The translations under genes were made by a program, and so were the position numbers. A stretch of DNA of 64,000 nt, from assembly GCA_033675265.1 (NCBI GenBank), contig JAUJYZ010000098.1, forward strand, positions 451,501 through 515,500, in the 5' to 3' direction. The notes beneath the pieces were generated by a model. That model worked only from the letters and a program-made list of their open reading frames with translations. It had not been told where the DNA came from and made no database searches. The stretch comes from Actinostola sp. cb2023. Its lineage: Eukaryota > Cnidaria > Anthozoa > Actiniaria > Actinostolidae. Below are positions 50,927-63,331 of this stretch, piece by piece. Every line of letters starts with the position of its first letter. Within the stretch, counting starts at the first letter, position 1.

Positions 50927-53900
50927 TTAAACTTTTTGAGTTTTAGCCTTTTTCGGTTGTGTAATGTTCTGCACTTGAGCAATTTTAGTTTTTCTATCGT
51001 AATCATGATAATCACCATCGTCTAGATCTTCATCAAAGTCTTCATATCGCCCAGGGTCGGGGGCCCTACTCCTCGGTATCCCTCTTTCCATTTCCCCATC
51101 GTCCTCTTCGTCTTCTTCGTCAAGTTGATCATTATCATCAAAGTATCGTGGGTTGTATAAAGTTCGATATCTGGTAGCCCGTGCGAGGTACCCTATGGGT
51201 ACAGTGTTCCTTCCTGTAGCCTGCTCGTCCGTCATTGGTGGTCCTGTTGGCTCCTCGTCGTCGCCATAAGGTGGCTCATCACCCATGTAGTTCTCTCTTC
51301 GATATGAGTCGTCTTCATATTGACCTTGGTCATACCCCATGCTTTCGTGCATATCTGATGGTCTATCTGTTCCATATATACCACCAGGGCTTCTGGCATA
51401 CCCCATCACACCCATTCCTTCAATGTCACCCATATCACCCATACCTGCCATAGCTCGCATGCCACCCATTGTTCCGCCTAGTCCACCCATGGTACCCCCT
51501 AAACCACCCATGCCGCCTCCTAAGCCACGCATACCACCGCCCATGCCACGCATACCACCGCCCATGGTACCCCCTAAACCACCCATGCCACCTCCTAATC
51601 CACCCATACCACCTCCTAATCCACCCATTGCGCCAGTCATTCCAGCCATACCACCACCCATTCCAGCCATACCACCACCCATTACACCCATTCCACCACC
51701 CATTCCAGCCATACCAGCACCCATTCCGCCCATACCACCACCCATTCCAGCCATACCAGCACCCATTCCAGCCATGCCACCACCCATTCCAGCCATTCCA
51801 AACGCACCGCCAGGTACGCCTCTCATTCCAGCCATTCGATCCATGCCATTTCCTCTTCCCATTAGACCTCCCATCCTACCGCTTGCAGCTCTGTCCATTA
51901 GACCCGTCATCTGACCTTCCAATGCTTGTTGCTGCAGTTGATCTTGTAGTTGAGCTTGTTCCGCTTCGTTGCGCATGGAGCTCATGATGTTTTGGTTTGA
52001 AATATCTGGGTTGACTGTTCCTGCGTGAAAACAGATGAATTAGTTCAAACCAAGTGACAAATATACACACAGGTAATATAGGACTGTTCTACAAATGGCG
52101 CACTTATACTATAAGCGAAGACGAACATGTCACACGACGTGCTGTCTGAAAACTAGGCTTGTTACAAGTGACGTGAAGCTACAAACCTGCCATCGTCATG
52201 TCACTTTGTCCAGGAGCCTCAGATTGACCTCCAAAATCTTCTAAAAGTAAAATACATTTTGTGTTGGAAAAAATAGCAATCATTCAATATAATCTTCAAG
52301 CATATGGCAGATATTGTATACTTACCTAGTGAGGGCAGCTGGGACATAAACGACCCACCACCACCACCACCTCCACCACGCCCTCCTCCTGGTCTACCCT
52401 CATCTTTTCTGTCCTCTTTGTCATTGACATCGATGTCATCGTTGTCATCTCCTTTTGGCAATCCCACGGGAATCAGTGGGCTTTCTTTTGGAAGTTTAAC
52501 ATTTGGTGGCATTTTAGGTCGGTCTGGACTTGCTGCTATCTCGGCGTAAGGATCGTGCTTTTTAGCTTCGGGTTCTTTGCTCGAGAGGTCTTTAACTTTG
52601 ATTTTCATCACGGTGGCTTTATGATTATCGTGCAGACTAAACTTGCCCAGTTTTGTTGTCTTGTTTTCATTGTGGTTCGCTTTTGTGTGGTGTTCTATTT
52701 TCGCATCCAAACTGTGGTTGTTATTTTCGCCTTTAGTTGTGTTGCTTTTTGAATTGTCGTTGGCGTTGCTGGAGTTATTTGTGTTGTTCGTGATTGGTTG
52801 TGGATTATCGACTGTTTTGGCGCTCTCTTCGTTACTGGTACGATCAGTCACTTGTTTAACACCATTGCTGTTGGTAGTACTATTAGGATTATTGTCAGCA
52901 GCATTTACACTCCCATTATCCGAAGGCATAATCTCAGCTTTGGATTTATTTTTCAGCATTGATTTGAGCAAAGTATTGTTATTCAGACCCTTTAAGAAGT
53001 TTTCTGCCGGTGAAGGATCATGGTCCATGGCTGTCATCTGCTTGGCATCAGAAATCAATGCTTCTTTAGCTTCAGCAACCTCTTTTTGATCATCAATGCT
53101 GCTCAACGCTGAATTATGGTTATGTTTTAGATGATGAAACAACTTTATAAGATTGCTATGAATACTGGACTGTAAGTTTTGTATTTTGGCTTTCTGATTC
53201 ATCAGCGATTCGAGGGAGGACGATTTTTTAACCAATTCCTTGGAATTTTGTATAACGTTTTTTGCTTGGTTTGGTTTTGAAGTGGCTTTTACAATCTCTG
53301 ATTTAGGAATGGCTTTTACATCTAGTATTATGATGTTTTCTTTCTTGTCGCTTGTATTGTCACTACAATCCACTTTGGACTGCTCGTTGATCGCTACTTT
53401 GGATTTCTTCTTCATCAATACAATATCCTCTATTTTATTAGCGTGGTAAAGTTTATTATCCTCGCTTGGATCCGTCAGCGCTTGGGCTTCGAGACGTGCT
53501 TCTTGTGATAAGGATGTAAATAAGCCATTGCAGCCTAAAATAAAGGTATTGTAGCTAATTCTTAAGAATCAATTGTTGGTTCAGTTGGGTGAATTCAACA
53601 AGATTTTGAAACTTTACTGACCAAAAAAAATCAAAATCTATCTAATGTCTGAATCGTGCAAGCTAGGGGTTCAGCTCGTCCATGCAGGACACAGGTTGTT
53701 TAGACAAGCTAAAGCAGTTGGTATACTTGCATGGGTTGTCATTCCACATGGAAAGAACAACATCTTCATCGCCTTCGCACAATAGATTAGTTTTATATGA
53801 CTGGCCAGCCGCGAGGAAAAGATCCTGCCTTCTCCCGGCCGCCATTACCAGCAATACGGCAGATCACCGCCTTTAGTCGTGACACTAATCAACAGGACGA

Positions 53901-54148
53901 GGTGGCTTGCTTACCTCGTGTTGTTGGTGCTGCTACACACAATCCTAAAGACAAAATATCGAAAAACAAAACATGTTATTGCCAGACATAACACAGACTT
54001 ACATTTTATATTAAGACTATTTATTTTAAGCAATATGTCAATGTGATATATTCTTGACGTTGGTCAATACTAGTAACACTTCACCTGCTACGAGATAAAC
54101 TACAACTCCAAACAGGCATAAATCCACGCTACTTTGTTTGGCCCTCAT
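50927..54148 (-). CDS. secreted Gly/Met-rich, Asn-rich, acidic protein 2
   Basis: Five exons (54085-54148, 53915-53944, 52326-53534, 52187-52240, 50927-52020) join in phase 1 and give 816 residues. The first two supply a signal peptide (MRAKQSSVDLCLFGVVVYLV then AGLCVAAPTTRGC). Regions in order: Lys/Ser/Asn-rich with a His patch (LIKLFHHLKHNHNSALSSID) and several N-x-S/T sites; acidic (DDNDDIDVNDKEDRKDE); a run of nine Gly; about 140 residues of GMAGMGGGM/GLGGGMGG repeats; and a second strongly acidic region (DDNDQLDEEDEEDDGEMERG, DFDEDLDDGDYHDYDRK) before a basic end. Low-complexity, acidic and repetitive secreted proteins are typical of extracellular or mineral matrices, but I know no named family, so that role is inference. 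Confidence 0.8.
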
Positions 54149-57100
54149 CACTACTATGCTTGTTACATTTACACCATCTCCCTGGAAAAATAAATACATA
54201 AATAAAAGCTATAGTAGTGTTTATTAAGATAAATGGAATTACGTAGAACACCGAGTTAAAAGTGAGGAAAATAGTTACAAATATTTACTTTTAATTCAAA
54301 TTAACTTTTTGCTCATTGGTATCTTGTTGTGACACTTCTTTCATGTACTGAATTTCACATTGACACCAAAATGATTGCTCAGTTTTCAGACCTGCTCGTT
54401 CCTTTTATACGAGATTTACAAGCTTTGCAAAATGATCATTTATACATGTCAGCTCTGCGGAATCAGATAATTAACAAATATATTTAAAATTTGTATAATT
54501 ATTAAAACGAACACATTCGGTAATTTTGTTTTCGTTTAGTTCAAAGCGATAGTGAACGATATAAATCAAACTATATTTGGGTTGAGCGATTCCCCACATA
54601 GCGAGATATAGTTTACAATTTAACTATTCAATTGAAAGACAATTTCCAACGCAAAACAGGAAACAAAATGACAACTTATTTTCATTATCATATCAATCAT
54701 GAAATTCTTACCTTTTTGTTTTTCGTGAAGAGAAAATTTGTTTAGAAAACACGAGGGCGAATTCCAGTGGTCTTCTTCCCCCATGCAGTCACACTTAAGA
54801 AACTGATGCCGTAAGAATTCATTAAGACTTTACAACATGGGACATTGTTGGTGGTCAAAGTCTTTTATTAATTAGAAAGTTAGTGAAAAAGGACGTTTTA
54901 TCGACTTTATATACGACAAACATGCACTATACACTGTTTATCCTTCAATGTGTCAAAACTTCAAAACATTAGAAAGAAATCAGGTGTTGTAAACTTTTCC
55001 ATGGACATTGACAGTTCAATGGCACCTGTTTTGTGGAATGCTTCAGTAGATACGACACAATATAAAACTAATCGACACTCCGTCGGCATTTTCTAAGTAA
55101 TCAATAACCGATCGACAATATGCAGGAGTCACTGAACTGAGGGATCATTTACATCAGCGATGTGTTTGTGTACACCTCCCTGTTTACATCTAATTCTAAC
55201 GGAATTCAGTTGTATAGCAGAAAAATGAAGGACCCGATGAATAAGATATCCGACTACAGGTTAGAGCAAGAGACCATTATACACCTATTCCAAATATCGT
55301 TGTCCGGACCGAAAGCAACAACCAAGAAGCTGACGACCGCAAAGGACTTTGGGAATCTCCTAATTGCGACCAGTGAGCGAGCCCCAGCGAGCGAACTGGG
55401 AGCAACACTAATCTTTGGTTGGGCTTCCTGTGTTTCAGATGCCAGCTCGATTCTCGATTTGTGTTTTTCATTCCGTTTGGAAAGATTTTTTCCACGTGAC
55501 TTTTACCCTGACGTCATATATCGTACGTTCCCGTCGTTCATTTGGGCATTTGTGACTCATCTCGTGCTTAGAGTGGATTCGAAGCCTTTTTTTTGCTCGT
55601 ACTTTTTATCCGATTCTTCGATGGAATTAAAGATCTTCATTTATTGTTGACGATCGCTTCATATTAGCGACATATTGAGGGGAAGGCAATGTTCTCTTAT
55701 TAGTCTTTCGGCTCTGTTGTGTGCTAATTCGCTGCACTGATTGCCACTGTGGACAACATAAGTAGTCGATCGAATCCTAGTACCGTATACTCTGGATCCA
55801 GAGTCCCTCTCTTCGCTCGCCCCCCAATAGTAGCCTCTGGAACCAGGGTAAGTACCGTATAAATGCTCTTGGAAACCAGGTCATCCCAGATGCAGAGACC
55901 TGCGTTGTCACTGAATTATCTGCCTAACAGCTCGTTCGTTTATCGTGCCGCCAACCGTACCAAACCAGTTCCAAACAAATGATCTACCTTTGATGGTAGA
56001 GCCTACTGAAGCATTACTAGTGATTGGCAACTGCAACGTATTTTATTCTAAATTCAAGATATAGGTGTTCATAAGTGTAGCAAATTGAATACTGAAAAAT
56101 CGATAAAGCATGTACATTGATAAAGAAAAAAGTGTGATGTTGATTTTTATTGATTGATACTAATGTCGGGTATGTATCATGTTTAATATTCTTATTGTAT
56201 TGTCTTTGTTATTCTTTCTTTAAGCTTAGATGGCTTTAATAGCTAAAACTGTTCAGTAGTACACGGGCTTGCAATAACTAGCCTCCTATGTAACATGACA
56301 GCGGAAATCACATCTCTGTAAAAATCAACCAATCATAATGGACCGTTCCCACGGCTGAAATGGACAAGAAACGATCGCGAAATCAAAACATTTTTACGTG
56401 CATGGAGGATTGTCAAACCACCGAGTGAATAAAATTCAAGAATCAGAATCTGTATCACGTGTATATCTCAAAAGCCTGATGAAAAGAAAGCTCAAGACTG
56501 TCCGCAGTGCTGGGAAGAGAAACAATTCACATAAACAGTTGCAGAGTAATTGTTACATATCGATATTATAAAAAATGCGCGTGTTTGAAATATTGGGCTA
56601 CCTGTGCTGCTAAATATAGTATTTGTCTTGGTTTTCGGAGGTCGCAATTTTTGACCTATGGTTAGCCTAGTTTATTTATTTATCCGGGTAGTTGAGAAGT
56701 TATCCCTACGAGCGTTGAATAGCAATCATTTGGAACTATTCGGCCATTTGAAAATGCATGTTGTCAAAATGTCTACGGATGAATAAATGAATAAGAAGAA
56801 AGTCCCAATGCCCTTTGCGGTCGTCAGCTTCTTGCTTTCGGCGGGAACAACGATTTTTGTGGCTACTGCGCTTGCGCAGCTAGCCACTATTGCCATTGTC
56901 TGAGTTTTCCGAAAGTAAATAAGTAAGTAACAATAGATAAAATTCGGAACCAATCACCACCCAAGTAGAGAAATCTGGCTGATAGATAAACTCGGAACCA
57001 ATCACCACCCGAGTAAAGAAATCGTCCTATCACTTCGTATTACCGAGAGCGAGCCGAGAGCGGCGTACGTGCTCAACCGATTGCTTGCTCATGATTGTCT

Positions 57101-57498
57101 GCATCGAGTTTCATCGAGTCGTTTTACCTGGAGTAGGTAATAACTGTTTAGTTTCAGAAAATTCACAAATATTATTTATCACAGCTTTCATTCTGTCTTT
57201 CTAAACGGTCAGATGAAAGGTCCTGCAAGTGTTATTCAATTTTTAGGCCGATGTTTTATACGTTTATCTATGAATGCGCTGCATAATCGCGTCTGGAATG
57301 CCAAGAATTTGTCTCAGTTGCTGGTTGAAACGTACATGTGATTCTTTAAAATCGTCTAATCAACAGCCTTCCCAATGTCCATTTCGGTCTCAGCTTCTAT
57401 GTTCAATGATTTTGAAAGGGTCAACGTTTGCGCAAATAGATATATAGCAGTAGCCACATGTACCCCTAAGGGTACCTATTTTTGGAATAGGTGTATAT
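54149..57498. other. no gene recognised
   Basis: Non-coding by eye. A stretch near 55320-55440 (AAGCTGACGACCGCAAAG) recurs inverted near 56810-56830, so both are dispersed repeat copies. The 162-codon open frame at 55162-55650 runs through such repeats and has no recognisable domain. Confidence 0.4.
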
Positions 57499-57678
57499 TA
57501 GTAGAAACCAACTAGCATACTATCACGAATCCTGCAATCTGATTGGCCAACGTACTCACTATCTATTGAGTGATAGATAGTGAGTAGCGAAAAAGCCGGC
57601 GTTTTGAACAAAAACAAAGCGAAAATCAATAAATATTGGTTGATAAATCGAAGGTAGTATGCTTGTTGGTTTCTACTT
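57499..57678. mobile_element. MITE
   Basis: Inverted ends TAGTAGAAACCAACTAGCAT / TATGCTTGTTGGTTTCTACT. An internal palindrome around CACTATCTATTGAGTGATAG is also present. Confidence 0.7.
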
Positions 57679-57822
57679 AAACAATTAGACTACTCGTTCT
57701 CGTTTTCTACGAGTTCAAATAGTCAACTCGACGCTACGCGCCTCGTCGACTATTTACTCAGAACACTCGAACTCAGTCTAATTGTTATATAGTTCCAACA
57801 ACCGCATAGAGTACAGAAACTA

Positions 57823-57967
57823 TAGAGTGCAAGCCATATGTCCGTGAAACAGTACTAACTAATTAGTACTAAATAGCACGGATGAAGCAATAGAAAACAA
57901 TAGAGATAACACTATTTAGTACTATTTAGTAATAGTACTATTTCACGGACATATGGTTTGCACTCTA
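57823..57967. mobile_element. intact short relative of the element at 11600
   Basis: Its ends TAGAGTGCAAGCCATATGTC and inverse, and its interior, match both halves of the interrupted element at 11600-12746. It shows the uninterrupted GTACTAAATAG junction. Confidence 0.85.
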
Positions 57968-58133
57968 CCCGCCCCCACGAAACAAAACCAAAACGTTATA
58001 GACTCCAATTGCTAGCTTCCAATAGATGACAAACAGCTCCCATTTAACCAGAACATCGTCAAATCTTTCCTTTTCACACAGTTATATTTATAGTTGATAT
58101 TTTGCTGCTACTTTCAGGGCCCGTGGAGCAAGC

Positions 58134-58304
58134 TTAAAGCCTGGTCCTCACTAGCGACATAAACACAAGCAACATACGCAGTCTCAGGATACCATTTATG
58201 CAATGGGTGTGACAAAAGACAAGCATCGTTAATGAGCAATGCATTACTGAATCTGCGTATGTTGCTTTGCTTGTGCTTATGTCGCAAGTGAGGACCAGGC
58301 CTAA
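58134..58304. mobile_element. MITE
   Basis: Inverted ends AGCCTGGTCCTCACTAGCGA / TCGCAAGTGAGGACCAGGCC, continuing through AAGCAACATACGCAG. Confidence 0.8.
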
Positions 58305-58757
58305 AAGTGGTAGGGCTAAATCTTTTCTTCCGTACAAGGGTCACAATGACTTAAAAAAATTACTATCCTTGGACAAAAAAAAAGTGGTGAACACGCTCAT
58401 CTGGACATATAGATAAGTTTATTCATATAAAGGTTTAGTACAATGTGAAAACAAGCGACATGCGTTAGTGTTCTTAGGATAACGAAGACACGCTAAACCG
58501 TCTGCCCTAACAAAACAATCTTACTTTATTTCATATAATTCTAATATAACTTTCTAAAATATATTAATTTAGACGATTGAAATCATCTAGTTAAGATGTA
58601 TTAAAACGCCATGTCTTTGATTCCACAATTTCGTCTATCACGTGATTAGGCACCTGACAACAAGTTAAAGAATTAGTCACAAAGTAGCGACTTTAATCAA
58701 AACAAATGACAGACAGACATAAGCACAAGTACTGACAAGAGATCAATACATCGAGAC

Positions 58758-60204
58758 TTAAGGTGGTTCCCGCATAATGAATGACCGGTTTGCCGTATTT
58801 TTTAACTCGCTCGCTCCGCGTCAATATTGCTTGGATTTTATTGTGCTTAACACAAATACTAATTCAAAATTATCATTGTAAGCCGCGTTTGTGAATGCCA
58901 GCTGATATTCAAACGACACTATTTTCACTAAAACTGCTGCCAAGCGTTATTCCCTCGTACGATTTTTTTTAAACTTCGTGAACGGCCTTTTAAGGTCCCT
59001 AGTAATGTTCTGACGAGGTAAGAAAAAAATTGTTCGAGCCGAAATCACGTAACAACCGAAAGGTCCAAATTTTGACAACAAAAATATGAATTGGTGATTT
59101 CGGCTCGATCAATTTCCTTCTTACTTCGACAGAACATTACTAGGGACCTCAAAAGGCTGTTCACGAAGTTTAAGAAAAATCGTACGAGGGAATAACGCTT
59201 GGCAGCAGTTTTAGTGAAACAAGACGCTCAATGAGCGTTTATTGTGAAAATGTCAGTGTTCGAGGAAGTACTTGAAAATGAATGCCAGGTGGTTGAAGAA
59301 CAAGGACAATGTCAGCTGCGCGAGGAGAGACCTGACAATGACTGACAGTTGCGTGACGAGGGAGACTATGTATATACATGTATGTGTCGAGTTCATTTGA
59401 TTTGCCTTTGAGTTCATTTGATTACCTTTTGACTTTGAGTTCAATTGATTTGATTTTGATGAGTTTTGTAAAGGCCCCCTCTCTAGCTTCAGATCCCGAA
59501 ACGTCGAGTTTGGAATCGAGTTCGGGTTCGAGTTACGGTTCGAACGTCGAATAAAACAAGGCTTCTTCAATACAATATGATTTCTCTGACGTCATGACAA
59601 TCAGTGACAGTTGAGTGAAGGCAGACTATTAGTCCGGTGAGTACGAACATGATAGTCTTGAGGTTGCATAGGTCAGATGGTTCCGATAACGGCCTCGCGT
59701 TTGTTTAAAAAAATATATATTTTAAGCGAGCTTCTAGTCCTTTTACCACTTCTAGTCATTGAACGATGAACTAGAATCCTGACCTTTTAATAGCTTGAAG
59801 ATCTACAGCTGCTTTCAAAACTAAGATTCATAATCTACTTGAGTCCTGTGTCTCCTTTATCTTTTCAAATCTGCGGAGTAATCTTGAAACTCCGGATACG
59901 ATTAAATACGTCGCATACTCGTCATTTTGAAGCCGAACAAAACTACTACTACTACTACTACCGAAATCCGCATTTTCTAACTCGGGCGGCCTGCGGCCTG
60001 GGCCCGAGTAAATAGTGTCGTTTGAATATCAGCTGGCATTCACAAACACGGCTTACAATGATAATTTTGAATACACCGTCGAAAGGCAGAATAGTTGAAT
60101 TAGTATTTGTGTTAAGCACAATAAAATCCAAGCAATATTGACGCGGAGCGAGCGAGTTAAAAAATAATGCAAACCGGTCCATCATTATGCGGGAACCACC
60201 TTAA
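58758..60204. mobile_element. TTAA-flanked palindromic element hosting a nested insertion
   Basis: The ends TTAAGGTGGTTCCCGCATAA and inverse face each other with TTAA on both sides. The two arms pair for several hundred bases (for example AACTCGCTCGCTCCGCGTCA and GCGTTATTCCCTCGTACGA). The right arm is interrupted by the Helitron-like copy B at 59220-60011. Confidence 0.85.
59220..60011 (+). mobile_element. Helitron-like non-autonomous element, copy B
   Basis: Same ends and interior as copy A. The uninterrupted left arm of its host (58907-58937) shows the pre-insertion sequence. The join GTGAAA-ATAGTG is restored exactly when the element is removed, with no target duplication. Confidence 0.75.
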
Positions 60205-60350
60205 CTCAAGTAGAACTATAAGTAGACAAGATCAAACATATTCAGTTGGTTTTCATGTAATACGCAGTTTTGTATATTAATCGAACATGTAAATATCCTC
60301 GTAATAGTTCGACGATCCTTCATTGAAAGGAACCAAAAGCTAAACTCACC

Positions 60351-61611
60351 TTATTTGCATCCATACAGCTCGAACCTCATCGAAGGGTGAGTCTTATACT
60401 TCACGACTACCAGTCTGACGTACCGGGCAGTAATGGCGGGTTTAATGTCATGCTTGACTATGGTTTCTTCGCTCTTCGTGTTTCCAGGAAACACCTTGCC
60501 TCCCTCGTAGTCTTTAAAGGTTTTACCGTCCAAACTGTACTGCAGACGATAGGATACCACCCACTGGTTAACTCGAGACCGTCCTTGTGTGGCCACTCCC
60601 GTTACTTTGGTAACATTACCCAAATCAGCTTGTAGCCACTCTCCGGCTTTCGCATGCTTTGCCGCCCAGGAGCCTTGTTTGGAGCCATATGGTTGGAAGT
60701 TAAGTCTGCCTTGTTGCGGAGCATGGTTGCTATCGAAGAACGAAGAGGCAGTGATCCTTGCATCAGGAATGGCTTTACTTTCCATCCCGAGAGCAATTTT
60801 CAAGCATCCTGAGAAGAAGAAGAAAATTCATCGATAAATTTGGAGCCACCAACGTGCATGTATCATTGTCGGTTCTTACCGCATGTCCCGCAAGTCAGTT
60901 GACAATGTTCAGCAAATTTGTTACATTCGTTTCTTTGTTTTATTATGATACAACCAAGTTCAGGCAGGATGTTGTGGCAATCTATTGATGTGTCAAGGTA
61001 TAGGAACGGTTAGTCAGTACTGAATAGAGATAGATTTATTGCGACTATTCATAGCTCATATCATGGCAGTCATTATCATCAAACTGATACACATACAATC
61101 TGTACTTACGGCATGTCGTAGGACAGTACTTGTTATCGATGACACTAAACTTGCAGAAACCCATTCCTCGAAGATCAGCACAGTGAGAACGACTCAACAT
61201 GTCGGCTTTCGACGGAACATTATCTTCATTTTTTTTAGCCGCATCTGAAACCACCAAACAGTCATTTAATGAAATGAGAAAGACTGGAAACATGAATTGA
61301 CATGCATGTAACAAATCCGATTCTCTAATGATATTATAGTGTAAGAGCGATGTGAATCCCAAAACGGCCGTCGGGTTTCTCAAATTAAGGGCAATCAGTT
61401 TCGTACCTTCTTGAACAAGCTCTGGAACATTTAGGATTTCTGAAGACAAAAACAAAATACATCACTCAAGACACATAAGTATTACAGAGTAATGTTTACG
61501 ATGTTTTGTTAGAAGTTCATTCTGGTCTTACAGCTCACCTTTGACGACGTCCTTACAAAGACCAGGCACCACCAGTACAACGAACAATGCTGCAATCGAG
61601 TAGAGCTTCAT
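60351..61611 (-). CDS. secreted ShKT-like plus F5/8 type C (discoidin) domain protein
   Basis: Four coding exons (61539-61611, 61407-61439, 61110-61244, 60351-60808) join in phase 1 and give 232 residues. MKLYSIAALFVVLVVPGLCK is a signal peptide. A spacer follows, then a short Cys motif (residues 57-80: CADLRGMGFCKF...YCPTTC) like the core of a ShKT domain but with only four of the usual six cysteines. A complete F5/8C domain runs from Cys82 (CLKIALGMESKAIPDARITA) through GEWLQADLGNVTKVTGVATQ and ARYVRLVVVKY to FELYGCK. The last cysteine should pair with Cys82. F5/8C domains bind glycans or phospholipids on cell surfaces. A non-coding first exon with donor GTGAGT at 62181 probably splices to the acceptor at 61642. 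That exon and its promoter are duplicated, inverted, at 63332-64000. Confidence 0.85.
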
Positions 61612-61973
61612 GTTGTACAGTTCGTCGTTTCTTCTTTGTCACTAAAAAAGATCAGTCAACAGCCTTGGTCTTTGTCTGCTAATGTCTATATTTCTCGATA
61701 ATTATCAAATTTAATTCAGTCATTTCATCAGTTTCAAAGAATTCATTTCTCTATTATTTACAACAAAATATCAGTCGTTCAAAGTTTACAGAAATGGCAA
61801 GAAAAGCGCCACGAAAACTGTACTCAACTGAAATGAATTCATCAAATTTTGACCTTACTTTATTCAAAACATATACTTCATTTGCTGTATAATATGATGT
61901 GTGGTTTTAAAGGTTTCGAAGCAAACCTCGCGCAAAACGAAATTGCACAAGAAATCAAGCTTGAATTTTGCAG

Positions 61974-62672
61974 TGACTCAAAAGCACATGGTCAAAACTT
62001 TGAACTATATCTACTTGTCGAAGCGATCTACACAATTATTCTGGCGTGAAGTATTAGAAGTTTTATACGTAGAAGTTTCAAGACAATCACTGACAGCCTT
62101 TTTCCTTTTTTAGAAGTTGCAACGCATGCAAATAATCATCTTCGTCGAAAACTATTGAGAGAACGAAGTAGCTGTACTCACCTGAACAAGTCTTGCTGCT
62201 GTATGAAGTCAGAGTTGAACAACACTCGACTATTTATCAAGTTGTTCAGTGTAACGTGACATTCAGCTGCTGGGGGACGAAAATGTGGAGAGCGGGAAAA
62301 GTAATTTTTCGCGAGAAATGTAGCACTCCTTGTTTGCGAAACGATTAAATGATTGATGGAATGACGCATGCTGATTTACACGGTCAAATTAAAACATTGT
62401 TTTGTAAATATATGTCATTCCATCAACCAGTTAATCGTTTCACAAGCAAGGCCAGTGTACCATTTCACGCGAAAGATTACTTTTCCCGCCCCGGCCTGAG
62501 GTCTGATTTGAATAGCATTCACTTCGGTCTTGGCTTGACGCTTGTTGCATTGAACACAACAACGTTTTATGAAATAGGTGTATAAGCGTTCTTCTATTCC
62601 TGCAATGTGTATTAGTGCAATTAATCCAAATATATAGATTTCTAACTGATGCACTCGTGTAGCAATAAGTGC
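61974..62672 (-). repeat. left arm of inverted duplication (promoter and 5' UTR of F5/8C gene)
   Basis: The arm includes a minus-strand 5' UTR exon ending at GTGAGT (62181) and TTGATAAATA upstream as a possible TATA box. It matches 63332-64000 in reverse at roughly 90% by eye, with small indels. Confidence 0.85.
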
Positions 62673-63331
62673 TAGGTTTAGACCGAGTTATTATTATTAT
62701 AGTTTCTATTTTTCGTTATAGTATATTTATTATTATTTGAAGTAAATAATGTGAATTACGCAATTCAGCTGCCATGTAATGTTAAATTAGTATTAAATAA
62801 ATCAAGCAGCCGCCATGCAAGTAGTGTAGTAAACGGACAGGATCTCAACCAGACACAAGGTCTTGATTTTCAGGCCAACCAAACCTAAATTTTACATTCG
62901 GTCTTTAGGATAATAAATAATAATAATAATAATAATAGGATCAGCGGAGGCAGCGGTCTCTTACCGCCCAAATCATTGAAATATAGCCGGTGTGTTAATA
63001 TGAACTTCGGCTATTACTTCTTATAACTTGAACGTTAAGTTTCAGATCTTTTTTTCCATTTCTTTATTTACTTCTCGATTCAACCACCTCCCCAACCCCT
63101 CCCCCATTGAGATAAATTTGACATCCATTCAAATAACACAATTTTTGATGTAGTCTCCTTTGCAGCCATTTTTAGTTTCGCTCCACTCCCCTGCGGAAAA
63201 AGTAGTGCAAAATGCTCCTAGAAAACAGCAAAAATACAAGACAGAGAAAAATTCACTTCGGACAGATTTTATCCTGAATCGTTACCAGGCCCTCGCGCGC
63301 CCCTTTTAAAAACTCTGAACTGGTTTATTGC
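62673..63331. other. spacer between inverted arms, no gene recognised
   Basis: It holds an (AAT)n tract at about 62908-62937 and otherwise nothing I recognise. Confidence 0.5.

Noticed and set aside
51339..51987. Long plus-strand Pro/Ile/His-rich ORFs
   Set aside because: They are antisense shadows of the minus-strand Gly/Met repeat exon, whose codon structure keeps other frames open.
55162..55650. 162-codon ORF as a gene
   Set aside because: It crosses dispersed repeats also seen near 56.8 kb, has no recognisable domain and no signal peptide.
60880..60905. Extra small exon CGGGACATGCG between ShKT-like and F5/8C exons
   Set aside because: There is a donor but no acceptor AG upstream, and joining 61110 directly to 60808 keeps the frame and gives the expected F5/8C start.
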